Assembly (NCBI GenBank): GCA_038143535.1
Contig: JAYQMD010000001.1
Location: 62,001-126,000, forward strand
DNA: 64,000 nucleotides
From: UBA7446 sp038143535
Lineage (GTDB): Bacteria > Bacteroidota > Bacteroidia > Flavobacteriales > Flavobacteriaceae
Direction of reading: 5' to 3'
The first letter of the stretch is position 1. Each line of letters begins with the position of its first letter. The position numbers were made by a program, and so were the translations under genes. Shown one piece after another: positions 17,108-24,896 of this stretch. Under the pieces are notes generated by a model. It was not told where the DNA came from. It searched no databases and saw nothing but the letters and a program-made list of their open reading frames with translations.

Positions 17108-18135
17108 TACAATACGAACAAACACAGTATTTCTATTTGCTCTTGCTCATACCGTTAATGGTATTGGGCTATGTGCTTTTTAGACTTTGGAAGAAACGGG
17201 TGTTAAAATCGTTGGCATCTGCAAAAATGATGGATCATATCGCTCCAGAACGCTCTTCGTTTAAAGGCTGGCTTAAACAAATTTTATTTTGGTTGGGTTG
17301 GGCTTTTATATGCTTGGGCTTGGTTAACCCACAGATTGGCACTGAGCTTGAAACCGTTAAACGAGAAGGGGTAGACTTGGTATTCGCCATTGATGTGTCT
17401 AAGAGTATGCTGGCAGAAGACATTGCGCCAAATAGATTGGAAAAGACCAAGCGCCTTGCCGGCGAGCTGATCAACCAATTGGTTAGCGACCGCGTAGGGA
17501 TCATTGCCTATGCTTCATCGGCCATTCCGCATTTACCCATTACAACAGACTATGCCGCAGCTCGATTGTTTTTGTCGTCATTGGACACCAACATGATTTC
17601 TTCTCAGGGGACGGCTATTTCCGCAGCGATGCGCTTGGCGGAAACCTATTTCGACGACGAAAACCAAACCAACCGTGTGGTGTGTATTATATCCGATGGA
17701 GAAGACCATGGTGATGATGCTTTGACCGCAGCATCACGCGCTGCCCAACTGGGAATTACGTTTTTCACTGTGGTTGTGGGAACCGAAAAAGGCTCCGTAA
17801 TTCCCGTAACCAAAGGGAATTCCATTTCTTATAAGAAAGATGATAAGGGAGAGGTAGTTATTACAAAAAGCGATTTTGAACAGATGGAGTCCATAGCAGC
17901 ACAAACCGACGGTTTGTTTTTGGACGGCAGCAACACCGAGGAGGTGGTAACATCCATTATAGACCGTCTTAAGCAGATGGATAAACAAGAGTTTGAAGCC
18001 AAACAATTTGCTAAATTTAAAGACCAGTTTCAATGGTTTTTAGGTGTTGGTTTGTTTTTGATTGTACTTGACTTATTTTTATTCTATCGCAAAACCCAGT
18101 GGGTTAAAAAACTAAATTTGTTCCAAGATGCTTAG
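17104..18135 (+). CDS. batB: BatB, von Willebrand factor A domain membrane protein
   Basis: A 343-residue paralogue of BatA with the same layout: N-terminal helices at about 10-25 and 58-75, a VWA domain with MIDAS motifs (DVSKSM, SQGTAIS, ISDGEDHG) and a C-terminal helix at about 308-326. Start ATG 17104 overlaps the batA stop. Its stop overlaps the batC start by 8 bases. It likely forms a membrane complex with BatA and the TPR proteins BatC and BatE. Confidence 0.93.
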   Translation: MIQYEQTQYFYLLLLIPLMVLGYVLFRLWKKRVLKSLASAKMMDHIAPERSSFKGWLKQILFWLGWAFICLGLVNPQIGTELETVKREGVDLVFAIDVSKSMLAEDIAPNRLEKTKRLAGELINQLVSDRVGIIAYASSAIPHLPITTDYAAARLFLSSLDTNMISSQGTAISAAMRLAETYFDDENQTNRVVCIISDGEDHGDDALTAASRAAQLGITFFTVVVGTEKGSVIPVTKGNSISYKKDDKGEVVITKSDFEQMESIAAQTDGLFLDGSNTEEVVTSIIDRLKQMDKQEFEAKQFAKFKDQFQWFLGVGLFLIVLDLFLFYRKTQWVKKLNLFQDA

Positions 18136-18937
18136 GCTATTTCTAACCATACTGCTATTCCCATTTGTTGTTTTAGGACAAGAGGCTCCCGTTGTTCAAA
18201 AAGCAGACAATTATATATATGATGGCAATCAAGCCTTTGATGCATCGAATAATGTTGAGGCAGAAAAGAATTACCGCAGGGCAGCTGCCACGGGGTTGAA
18301 AAAAGACATTGCGCAGTACAATATGGGAACCACCTTGCAACAAGACAACTATGTAGCAGAGGCCCTAACAATATATGCCGATGCAGTTGAAATCACCAAA
18401 GAGCGCCCAAACAAACACCGAAACTTTCACAATATTGGCAATGCGCTGATGCAAATAAAGGAGTATAAAGGGGCAGTTGAGGCGTATAAAAATGCACTTC
18501 GTAACAACCCCAATGACGACGAAACACGCTACAACTATGCCCTAGCAAAAAAAATGCTGGAAGACGAGGAAAATAAAGACGATCAAAACGACGATCAGGA
18601 CAATAAGGACAACAAGGACGATAAAGACCAGGACCAAGACAAAAAGGGAGACAAGGACAAAGATCAAGAAGGGGATAAGGAGCAAGACAAGAAAGAGGGC
18701 TCTGACGATCAGGGGGAAAACGAAAAGGACAACAAAAAGGATGACCCAAAAGATCAAGACCAAAAGGGGGATAAGGAAAAAGACAAACAGCAACCCCAAG
18801 GCAATCCTACGCAATTATCACCTCAACAGGTAAAGAACTTGCTTGAAGCCATGAGCAACGAGGAGAAAAAAGTTCAAGACAAAGTCAATGCCCAGAAGGC
18901 TAAGCCTGCGGGTGTTAAAAGCAAAAAAGATTGGTAA
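18128..18937 (+). CDS. batC: BatC, TPR protein with long charged low-complexity region
   Basis: A 269-residue secreted or periplasmic protein. It has a signal peptide (cleaved near VLGQ, residue 18), three TPR-like helical repeats at about residues 25-140, and then a striking tract at about 143-230 made almost only of Asp, Lys, Gln, Glu, Asn and Gly. A short conserved tail follows (QLSPQQVKNLLEAMSNEEKKVQDKV). Such a tract is found in other BatC proteins and is expected to be disordered. It overlaps batB by 8 bases and batD by one base (TAATG). Confidence 0.9.
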   Translation: MLRLFLTILLFPFVVLGQEAPVVQKADNYIYDGNQAFDASNNVEAEKNYRRAAATGLKKDIAQYNMGTTLQQDNYVAEALTIYADAVEITKERPNKHRNFHNIGNALMQIKEYKGAVEAYKNALRNNPNDDETRYNYALAKKMLEDEENKDDQNDDQDNKDNKDDKDQDQDKKGDKDKDQEGDKEQDKKEGSDDQGENEKDNKKDDPKDQDQKGDKEKDKQQPQGNPTQLSPQQVKNLLEAMSNEEKKVQDKVNAQKAKPAGVKSKKDW

Positions 18938-20688
18938 TGAGACACTTGCTTATTTGTTGTTTTCTGACGCTGGTGCTATCACCTGTTGCTTTTGCACAGG
19001 TTGATTTTAAGGCTCAAATAAGCAAGCGTCAACTGGGCATCAACGAACGGCTGCGTGTTGAGTTTAGCATGAATAAAGACGGCGATAATTTCGTTCCTCC
19101 CTCTTTTGACGGATTTAGAGTGGTAGCGGGGCCTAGTCAGTCGGTAAGTAATGTGTATGTTAATGGAAAGCGATCGTTTTCAAAAAGCTATACTTATCTG
19201 TTAACCCCCTTAAAAAAAGGAAAGAATGTCATTGGGCAAGCATCTATAGAAATCGGCGGGGAAGTTTATAAAACAACGCCGGTTCCAGTAGAAATAACAG
19301 CTGCTGTTGAAATACCCAGAAACCCAAACGACCCAAATTACATAGCATCTGAAAGCCTCCATTTGGTAGCAAGCTTGTCCAAAAGCAAGGTTTATATAAA
19401 CGAACCCATAACGGTGGTGTACAAACTTTATTTTGACAGTAAAGTGCGGCCATCCGATGTCAACCCCATTGACACGCCTGAATACAACGACTTTTGGTCG
19501 CAAGACATACCTTCTAGACGAACCATTGAAAGGGGAATGTTTAAGGGCAAGCAGTATAATTATGTGGCATGGCAGCAGACGGTTCTCTATCCACAACGCG
19601 CAGGAAAACTACCCATAGCACCCCTTTCATTAGATGTGCAATTAGACGTACCGACCAACCGCAGAGACTTTTTTGGAAATCAGGTTTATACTCAAGTTTC
19701 ACGAACCATAACAGCTGGCAAGCGTACACTAACGGTATTGCCATTTCCCGATGAGGGCAAGCCGACCAATTTTAACGGCGCCGTGGGTGACTTTAGCTTT
19801 GACGTAAGGACGTCTAAAAACGCACTTAATGCTTCGGAATCGCTACAAGCAACAGTGGAGGTAAAGGGCAAAGGAAACCTCAAGCTTTTTTCACTGCCAG
19901 AAATGGCAACGCCAAGTGCTCTTGAACGATACGATCCCGAGTACAGCGAACAAGTAAACACAACGCTTTCGGGCATGCGAGGCTCAATAAAAAACACCTA
20001 TACATTGGTTCCGCAATTTCAGGGGAAATACCCCATTCCTCCCATTGCATTTAGCTATTTTGACCCCAAGGCAAAAACATACAAAACATTAGAATCAGTG
20101 GAGTTGGTCATAGACGTTCTTGAAGGTCCAAAGGCAGCGACACCCATAGTCAATGCGCCAAATGCCGCCACAGTAGCTGTTCCAAATGTTACGGGCTCTT
20201 TTCAATTTATTGCGCAGCAAACGTCTTTTAAACCCATAAAGCAATTGCCCTTCTTTGGCAGTACATTGTTTTTTGCGCTCTTGGCTTTTCCCGTAATACT
20301 CCTGCTGTTGTATTTTATAATACGCAGTCAAACACCCGATGCCACTGCAATTGCAAGACGGCATAAGGCACGCTTGGTTAAAAAGTTTTTGGGCAAGGCC
20401 AAGAAAAACATGTCTGATGCTTCCGCTTTTTATGTTTCACTTGAAGCTGCACTCCACAATTATCTAAAGGCCAGGCTACAGATTCAAACTTCCGATTTTA
20501 GTAAAGAGAAAATGCAAACGCTGCTTTCCGATAAAGGCGTTGAAAAAGATACCGTAGGTTTGTTTATTCAAGTTTTGACCAACTGTGAGCTTGCCCGTTA
20601 TGCGCCCAGTTCTCGAGGTAGCATGGAGCAAGACTACAAAACAGCTGTAGCCGCCATAACCCAAATGGACAAACAATTTAAGTCATGA
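18937..20688 (+). CDS. batD: BatD, oxygen-tolerance protein
   Basis: A 583-residue BatD family protein. It has a signal peptide (cleavage near residue 22, FAQVDF), repeated beta-sandwich segments over about 25-415 with the recurring theme of oxidation-tolerance BatD domains (FKAQISKRQLGINERLRVEF near the start), a membrane helix at about 442-465 (LFFALLAFPVILLLLYFII), and a cytoplasmic helical C-terminus. A TTG codon lies 6 bases upstream in frame, but the ATG at 18937 overlapping the batC stop is the natural start. It overlaps batE by 4 bases. Confidence 0.9.
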   Translation: MRHLLICCFLTLVLSPVAFAQVDFKAQISKRQLGINERLRVEFSMNKDGDNFVPPSFDGFRVVAGPSQSVSNVYVNGKRSFSKSYTYLLTPLKKGKNVIGQASIEIGGEVYKTTPVPVEITAAVEIPRNPNDPNYIASESLHLVASLSKSKVYINEPITVVYKLYFDSKVRPSDVNPIDTPEYNDFWSQDIPSRRTIERGMFKGKQYNYVAWQQTVLYPQRAGKLPIAPLSLDVQLDVPTNRRDFFGNQVYTQVSRTITAGKRTLTVLPFPDEGKPTNFNGAVGDFSFDVRTSKNALNASESLQATVEVKGKGNLKLFSLPEMATPSALERYDPEYSEQVNTTLSGMRGSIKNTYTLVPQFQGKYPIPPIAFSYFDPKAKTYKTLESVELVIDVLEGPKAATPIVNAPNAATVAVPNVTGSFQFIAQQTSFKPIKQLPFFGSTLFFALLAFPVILLLLYFIIRSQTPDATAIARRHKARLVKKFLGKAKKNMSDASAFYVSLEAALHNYLKARLQIQTSDFSKEKMQTLLSDKGVEKDTVGLFIQVLTNCELARYAPSSRGSMEQDYKTAVAAITQMDKQFKS

Positions 20689-21449
20689 AACACATCTTAT
20701 TTTTTGCGCTTTTTTCTTGCTTGACTTGTTTTGGGCAAGACCCAGAAGACCTTTTTAGATCGGGCAATATTGCCTATAACAAAGGGGCTTATGACCGTGC
20801 CATTGTCTATTACGATTCCATCAGTTCTTTGGGTGTTCATTCACCAGAATTATACTTTAACCTCGGTAATGCTTACTACAAAAAGAACGCAATAGCTTCC
20901 AGCATATTGAACTATGAAAAAGCCCTGTTGTTGGACCCAGATGACGAGCAATTGATCAACAACTTGGCCTATGCGCAAAACATGACGCTGGACAGGTTTA
21001 CGTCGCTGCCAGAAAGTGAGTTAAAAAAAGCAACTACCGACATAGTGTTTCTCACGTCTGTTCGCGGTTGGAGCATTGTACTTATCGCTGTTTTTTGGTT
21101 GGTAGCATTTTTATTCTTTTTGTTTAAGCGGTCCAACAGCAGCATGCTAAAAAGGCTGTTTTTCACAGGATTTGTTATTTCCTTGTTACTCTCCATTTTG
21201 ACTGTGTTGATTATACTGCAGCAACAAAACACACTCCGCAACACCAATCCTGCTATTGTTTTTGTGCAATCGGAGTCTTTTCGCGCAGAACCCAATATGC
21301 GCTCAGAAGTATTGCTCACCATCCACGAAGGGGCTAAGGTTTTTATTTTGCAGGATGTAGAGGATTGGATTAAAATCAAGCTTCAAAATGGCTCAATAGG
21401 TTGGATTCCAAGAAGCAGTGTTCAGCCCATCAGTTTTGCTAAAGAATAG
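20685..21449 (+). CDS. batE: BatE, TPR and SH3 domain protein
   Basis: A 254-residue protein ending the operon. It has a signal peptide (cleaved near CFGQ, residue 18), two TPR repeats at about 20-90 (PELYFNLGNAYYKKN), two membrane helices at about 125-142 and 155-177, and a bacterial SH3 domain at the end (about 190-250) with the turn SFRAEPNMRSEVLLTIHEGA and GWIPRSSV. The last 11 bases overlap the convergent cvpA gene. The TPRs suggest a scaffold in the Bat complex. Confidence 0.9.
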   Translation: MKHILFFALFSCLTCFGQDPEDLFRSGNIAYNKGAYDRAIVYYDSISSLGVHSPELYFNLGNAYYKKNAIASSILNYEKALLLDPDDEQLINNLAYAQNMTLDRFTSLPESELKKATTDIVFLTSVRGWSIVLIAVFWLVAFLFFLFKRSNSSMLKRLFFTGFVISLLLSILTVLIILQQQNTLRNTNPAIVFVQSESFRAEPNMRSEVLLTIHEGAKVFILQDVEDWIKIKLQNGSIGWIPRSSVQPISFAKE

Positions 21450-21954
21450 GCGGGATGTTGTCTACGCGAATTTCTTCAGTATTGATTTTTTCAAACAAAT
21501 AAGCACCCAACTTTTCCAAGGGCTGGAAGACCAAAGAGTTGTCTTTTAGGGTTTCGGGTAAAAAGCTAAAAAAGACATCTATTTGCCCTATAATCCAAAT
21601 GAGCACCCCACAAATGACCAGCCATTTGCAAGCACCAAAAAGAGCACCCAGCAATCGGTTTAAAAAACCGAGTAGCACCACTTTTGCCAACTTCGTAAGT
21701 AGCTTTCCTATCCACGCCACACCAATTATAATGCCAATAAAAGTCAGCGCAAAGGCCAGCAGCGGCAAGTAATCCCAATCAATATAATTGGCCAGTAACG
21801 ATGCAGTAAAATTAGAAAAGTGCAAGGCACCGAACACACCTAAAACAAGTGCCAACAGAGAAGAAACTTCTACAAAGAAGCCCCTGTAGGCACCTCGGAC
21901 AAGACTATACACAAGCAAACAAACAACAGCAAGGTCTATGTAGTTAAATGGCAT
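21439..21954 (-). CDS. cvpA: CvpA family membrane protein
   Basis: A 171-residue integral membrane protein with four predicted helices, of the CvpA/colicin V production family. The N-terminus FNYIDLAVVCLLVYSLVRGAYRGFFVE is typical. The function of CvpA is not well defined; in other bacteria it is linked to envelope stress. The -7 box TACATTTG at 21959-21966 is only 5 bases upstream, so the mRNA is probably leaderless. It converges with batE. Confidence 0.88.
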   Translation of the reverse strand: MPFNYIDLAVVCLLVYSLVRGAYRGFFVEVSSLLALVLGVFGALHFSNFTASLLANYIDWDYLPLLAFALTFIGIIIGVAWIGKLLTKLAKVVLLGFLNRLLGALFGACKWLVICGVLIWIIGQIDVFFSFLPETLKDNSLVFQPLEKLGAYLFEKINTEEIRVDNIPPIL

Positions 21955-21958
21955 AACA

Positions 21959-21966
21959 CAAATGTA
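21959..21966 (-). promoter_or_regulatory. -7 promoter element for cvpA
   Basis: Reads TACATTTG on the minus strand, perfect TAnnTTTG, ending 5 bases before the ATG at 21954. Confidence 0.55.
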
Positions 21967-22009
21967 AGCATAGATTTCTTCCGTTTTGCGGTACTAAGCG
22001 CTTAATGTG

Positions 22010-22017
22010 TATTTTTG
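22010..22017 (+). promoter_or_regulatory. -7 promoter element for pheS
   Basis: TATTTTTG, perfect TAnnTTTG, ending 6 bases before the ATG at 22023. It excludes an in-frame ATG at 22005 as the real start. Confidence 0.6.
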
Positions 22018-22022
22018 TGGAC

Positions 22023-23039
22023 ATGATAGATAACATCAAGGCGCATTTAAAAGGCGTGGCTGCTTTCACTGCTACTACCACAGATGAGGTTGAACATTTT
22101 CGTATTGGCTATTTGGGCAAAAAAGGACACATCACCAAACTATTTGCTGATTTCCGCAATCTTCCAAATGAAGAAAAGAAGGAGTACGGGCAATTGCTAA
22201 ACCAACTTAAGACTGAAGCCTTGGCTAAATTTAAGGCCTTGCAAACCGAATTAAGCGGTTCACAAGTGAAAAGCACCATTGACGACATCAGTCGCCCAGG
22301 TCAGCCGATTCCGCTTGGGGCACGTCACCCCATCAGCATTGTAAGAGAACGTGTCATTGACGTTTTTAGCCGTATTGGATATGGTCTTTCCTCAGGTCCC
22401 GAAGTGGAAGACGACTGGCATAATTTTACTGCGTTAAACTTGCCGGAGCACCACCCTGCTCGCGACATGCAAGACACCTTTTTTGTACAAACAGACCCCG
22501 ACGTTATGTTACGCACACACACATCATCCGTACAGGTGCGACATATGGAGTCTAACCAGCCACCAATCCGGATTTTATCTCCAGGACGCGTGTTTAGAAA
22601 CGAAGCCATTTCTGCACGCTCACACTGTGTGTTTCACCAGATAGAAGGACTTTATATTGACAAAAATGTTTCCTTTGCGGACCTTAAACAAACATTGATG
22701 TATTTCACCAAAGCCATTTTTGGAACCGCAGAAATACGATTGAGACCTTCATATTTTCCCTTTACAGAGCCCAGTGCAGAAGTCGATATTTACTGGGGTT
22801 TAGAAACTGAGGCGGATTATCGCATTACCAAAGGGACTGGATGGCTTGAAATTATGGGATGTGGAATGGTAGACCCTAATGTTTTGACCAATTGTGGCAT
22901 TGATGCCGATGAATATTCTGGCTTTGCCTTTGGGATGGGATTGGAGCGTATGGCAATGCTGTTATATCAAATTGAAGACATCAGAATGTTCTATGACAAC
23001 GATGTGCGCTTCCTAAAACAATTCACAACTTTGAGCTAG
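22023..23039 (+). CDS. pheS: Phenylalanyl-tRNA synthetase alpha subunit
   Basis: A 338-residue PheS, the catalytic subunit of the class II phenylalanyl-tRNA synthetase heterotetramer. It has an N-terminal coiled-coil arm (about 1-90), motif 2 (VFRNEAISARSHCVFHQIEG) and motif 3 (GFAFGMGLERMAMLLY) at the C-terminus. ATG 22023 is preferred to ATG 22005 because the -7 box lies between them. pheT, the beta-subunit gene, is not adjacent and not in this window. Confidence 0.98.
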   Translation: MIDNIKAHLKGVAAFTATTTDEVEHFRIGYLGKKGHITKLFADFRNLPNEEKKEYGQLLNQLKTEALAKFKALQTELSGSQVKSTIDDISRPGQPIPLGARHPISIVRERVIDVFSRIGYGLSSGPEVEDDWHNFTALNLPEHHPARDMQDTFFVQTDPDVMLRTHTSSVQVRHMESNQPPIRILSPGRVFRNEAISARSHCVFHQIEGLYIDKNVSFADLKQTLMYFTKAIFGTAEIRLRPSYFPFTEPSAEVDIYWGLETEADYRITKGTGWLEIMGCGMVDPNVLTNCGIDADEYSGFAFGMGLERMAMLLYQIEDIRMFYDNDVRFLKQFTTLS

Positions 23040-24030
23040 TCAAGCACCTTGCTCAATGCTTTCATTTTTTTCTTGACACTTCCTTTTTCATAAAGGACTT
23101 GATAAACAAGCTGTAGAATTGGGTAATCTCCATAAAAAGAAGTGCTCAGCTCATAGGTTGCTTTTGCTCCGTAATAGCCTTCTGCAATCATGGTCATTTC
23201 CATAAGTGCGGCCTTTACGGTGTAGCCTTTACCTATCATGTTTCCTAGCATGCGATTTCGACTAAAAACAGAATAGGCAGTAACGAGCAAATCGCCCAAG
23301 TAAGCTGAATTATTGATGTTTCTTTTTTCTTGTCTACCTTTTTTACAAAGCGCTTCATTTCACGCATAGCACTGCTAATTAACACACTGATAAAGTTATC
23401 GCCATAGCCAAGTCCATGTGCTATACCTACGGCAATGGCATATACATTTTTGAGTGTGGCGGCATATTCGACCCCAATAACATCGTCAGATAATGAAACT
23501 TCAATATAGTTGCACGCCAGCTTTAATTTCATTTGCTCGGCCAAAGCCATATTGCTGCTTGCAATGGTTAGGTAAGATAGACGCTCCAAGGCTACTTCCT
23601 CTGCATGACACGGTCCAGTAATCACCCCAAAAAGCGCTTCACCAACATTAAACGTATTTGCTAGATACGCACCAACCAGTACCTTTTTCTCAGGAACAAT
23701 TCCTTTAACTGCCGAAAAAATAACTTTGTTTTCAAGCGAAACGGTCAAAGGTGCCAAAACATTATCTAAATAAAAAGAAGGTGTTGCAATGATCAACACA
23801 TTGTATTGTTGTGTGATGTTATTTATATCGGTATGTAAATCCAACATTGACATATCGAACGCTACGCTGCTCAAATAATTTGGGTTGTGCCCTTCTTGCT
23901 GTAGGTGATCGTATATGACCTCGTTGCGGACATACCAACCAACAGTTGTGTTGTTTTCACAGAGAATTTTGACAAGTGCAGTTGCCCAACTACCCCCTCC
24001 GATTACAGCAACTTTTGAAAAATCTGGCAT
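23036..24030 (-). pseudogene. gpsA: Glycerol-3-phosphate dehydrogenase [NAD(P)+], frameshifted at an A run
   Basis: GpsA makes sn-glycerol-3-phosphate for phospholipid synthesis. The first part (24030 to about 23329) is normal: nucleotide-binding loop VIGGGSWATAL at about residues 8-18, KGIVPEKK, the GPCHAEEVA segment and the catalytic-region NVYAIAVGIAHGLGYGDNF, then MREMKRFVKKVDKK. The frame then breaks at a run of six A (plus-strand T run 23323-23328). The remaining C-terminus is encoded in another frame: NINNSAYLGDLLVTAYSVFS through to KALSKVLD at 23036. One extra A, or two fewer, would restore the frame. Either this is a sequencing or assembly error, a recent mutation, or much less likely a programmed frameshift. 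The gene is normally essential and both halves show no other damage. The end overlaps the pheS stop by 4 bases. Confidence 0.9.
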
Positions 24031-24096
24031 TAATTAAGCGTTTATGTTTCTAAAATACTTTAACAAATAATTCACAACTACGAGGAATAATTTGAT

Positions 24097-24205
24097 TTAT
24101 CTTGCATTTGTAATCATGAAGCAAGATAATATTGCTTAATTAGTTTTTCATAGTTTAATATGGTTGGTTATTAGAAAGCATCTCTCCAGGGTGCTTTCTT
24201 TTTTT
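24097..24205 (+). ncRNA. Candidate small RNA or leader peptide transcript ending in a terminator
   Basis: Between two minus-strand genes the plus strand shows, in order: a 9-base inverted repeat TTATCTTGC / GCAAGATAA (24097-24105 and 24121-24129); a near-match to the -7 element (TGCATTTG, 24103-24110, one mismatch); a tiny frame ATG to TAA of seven codons (24116-24139); and a strong hairpin (24174-24198) followed by seven T, which is a plus-strand intrinsic terminator. No plus-strand gene lies upstream for this terminator to serve. The simplest reading is a short RNA of about 85-110 bases. The hairpin loop is pyrimidine-rich (TCTCTCC), which could pair with ribosome-binding sites. Function and family are unknown. 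Confidence 0.4.
24174..24205 (+). terminator. Intrinsic terminator, plus orientation
   Basis: Stem GAAAGCA / TGCTTTC with an 11-base loop, followed directly by a T run (24199-24205). On the minus strand no T run follows, so it works only for plus-strand transcription. Confidence 0.75.
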
Positions 24206-24635
24206 ATGGCCAGTTTTGCCACGGAATCCTACTTAATAACAACAGCAATCCAACTCCGTAGAAAACGGCGATTCTAAAGTATTTTTTTTTGTCTCCAGCC
24301 GCCTTTTTGTGTAATGACCATCCCATGGTAATAAGCACAATGGCCAAGAAATTTGTAGTGGGGTGTTCTACCAAATAGAGGCGTAATGTGCTGTCTTTCA
24401 TCACGGCCCCCATACCATTTTCCCAAGCGGAAAAATAAGGTGATACAAAATAAGCAGCAATGCCTATTAGCAGTTGAATATGAGAGAAAATAAGTGCAAA
24501 AAGTGAAAGGCGCAAGTCTTTGCTGTCAAAGCTGCGTTTGCCAATCAAGCCCCAAAAAGCGTTTAAAGTAGCTAGGACCAAGAAGATTAAGACCACAAAG
24601 GCCAGCTTGGAGTGTAACGAAATAATGGTATCCAT
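24204..24635 (-). CDS. Four-helix membrane protein, cytochrome b-like (unknown function)
   Basis: A 143-residue integral membrane protein with four predicted helices at about residues 8-30, 43-65, 90-107 and 120-138. Histidines fall in helices 1, 2 and 3 (SLHSKLAF, FSHIQLL, EHPTTNFL), the pattern that leads to a cytochrome b-like label in flavobacterial genomes; whether it binds heme is not known. It has its own -7 box (24652-24659), which lies inside the end of the decayed exonuclease gene upstream. I do not recognise a named family. Confidence 0.75.
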   Translation of the reverse strand: MDTIISLHSKLAFVVLIFLVLATLNAFWGLIGKRSFDSKDLRLSLFALIFSHIQLLIGIAAYFVSPYFSAWENGMGAVMKDSTLRLYLVEHPTTNFLAIVLITMGWSLHKKAAGDKKKYFRIAVFYGVGLLLLLSRIPWQNWP

Positions 24636-24651
24636 AATGTTAGTGTTGGCA

Positions 24652-24659
24652 CAAAAATA
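24652..24659 (-). promoter_or_regulatory. -7 promoter element for the four-helix membrane protein
   Basis: Reads TATTTTTG on the minus strand, perfect TAnnTTTG, 16 bases before the ATG at 24635. Confidence 0.55.
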
Positions 24660-24683
24660 CAGAATTCAAAGCAGTTAACACAT

Positions 24684-24896
24684 TTATGAAATACAAACGA
24701 TTTTTATGAACTCAGCCTAAATGCCTGCACGGTCGTAGTAGTCTTCAGAACTTAAGTCATCTGCTTCTCGCCTATAGGCTGTTTTGGCAGCAAACAAATC
24801 TTGTGCTTGCTCAATAAGCAGCCTAAAATTGGTTGATTCAGAGACGGTTTCTATTTCTAGAAACAGTATGTTCTCAAGGGCTTGTGGCAGTTTCAT
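24684..24896 (-). pseudogene. Remnant of a PolB-like 3'-5' exonuclease (nonsense mutation and truncation)
   Basis: The minus strand from ATG 24896 encodes 59 residues matching the N-terminus of the predicted 3'-5' exonuclease family related to DNA polymerase B exonuclease domains: NILFLEIETV near residue 9, LFAAKTAYRRE, and SSEDYYDRAGI at the end. In intact members the first motif is usually LDIET, where Asp is a catalytic metal ligand; here it is Glu. The residues YDRAGI are normally followed by W-A-E-F-x-K-I; here a TAG stop (24717-24719) stands where the Trp codon TGG should be, and the frame continues as AEFIKIVCIS before a second stop at 24684. About 180 C-terminal residues are missing. 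It overlaps the end of the serine hydrolase gene by 23 bases, so it was probably once the next gene in that operon. Confidence 0.8.

Noticed and set aside
18393..18814. Minus-strand frames of 90-118 codons opposite batC.
   Set aside because: They mirror the Asp/Lys-rich tract, giving meaningless Leu, Phe, Val and Cys runs.
23323..23328. Programmed -1 frameshift in gpsA.
   Set aside because: The site G AAA AAA G is a poor slippery heptamer, no downstream stimulatory structure was recognised, and GpsA is not known to need it. A sequencing error or mutation is simpler.
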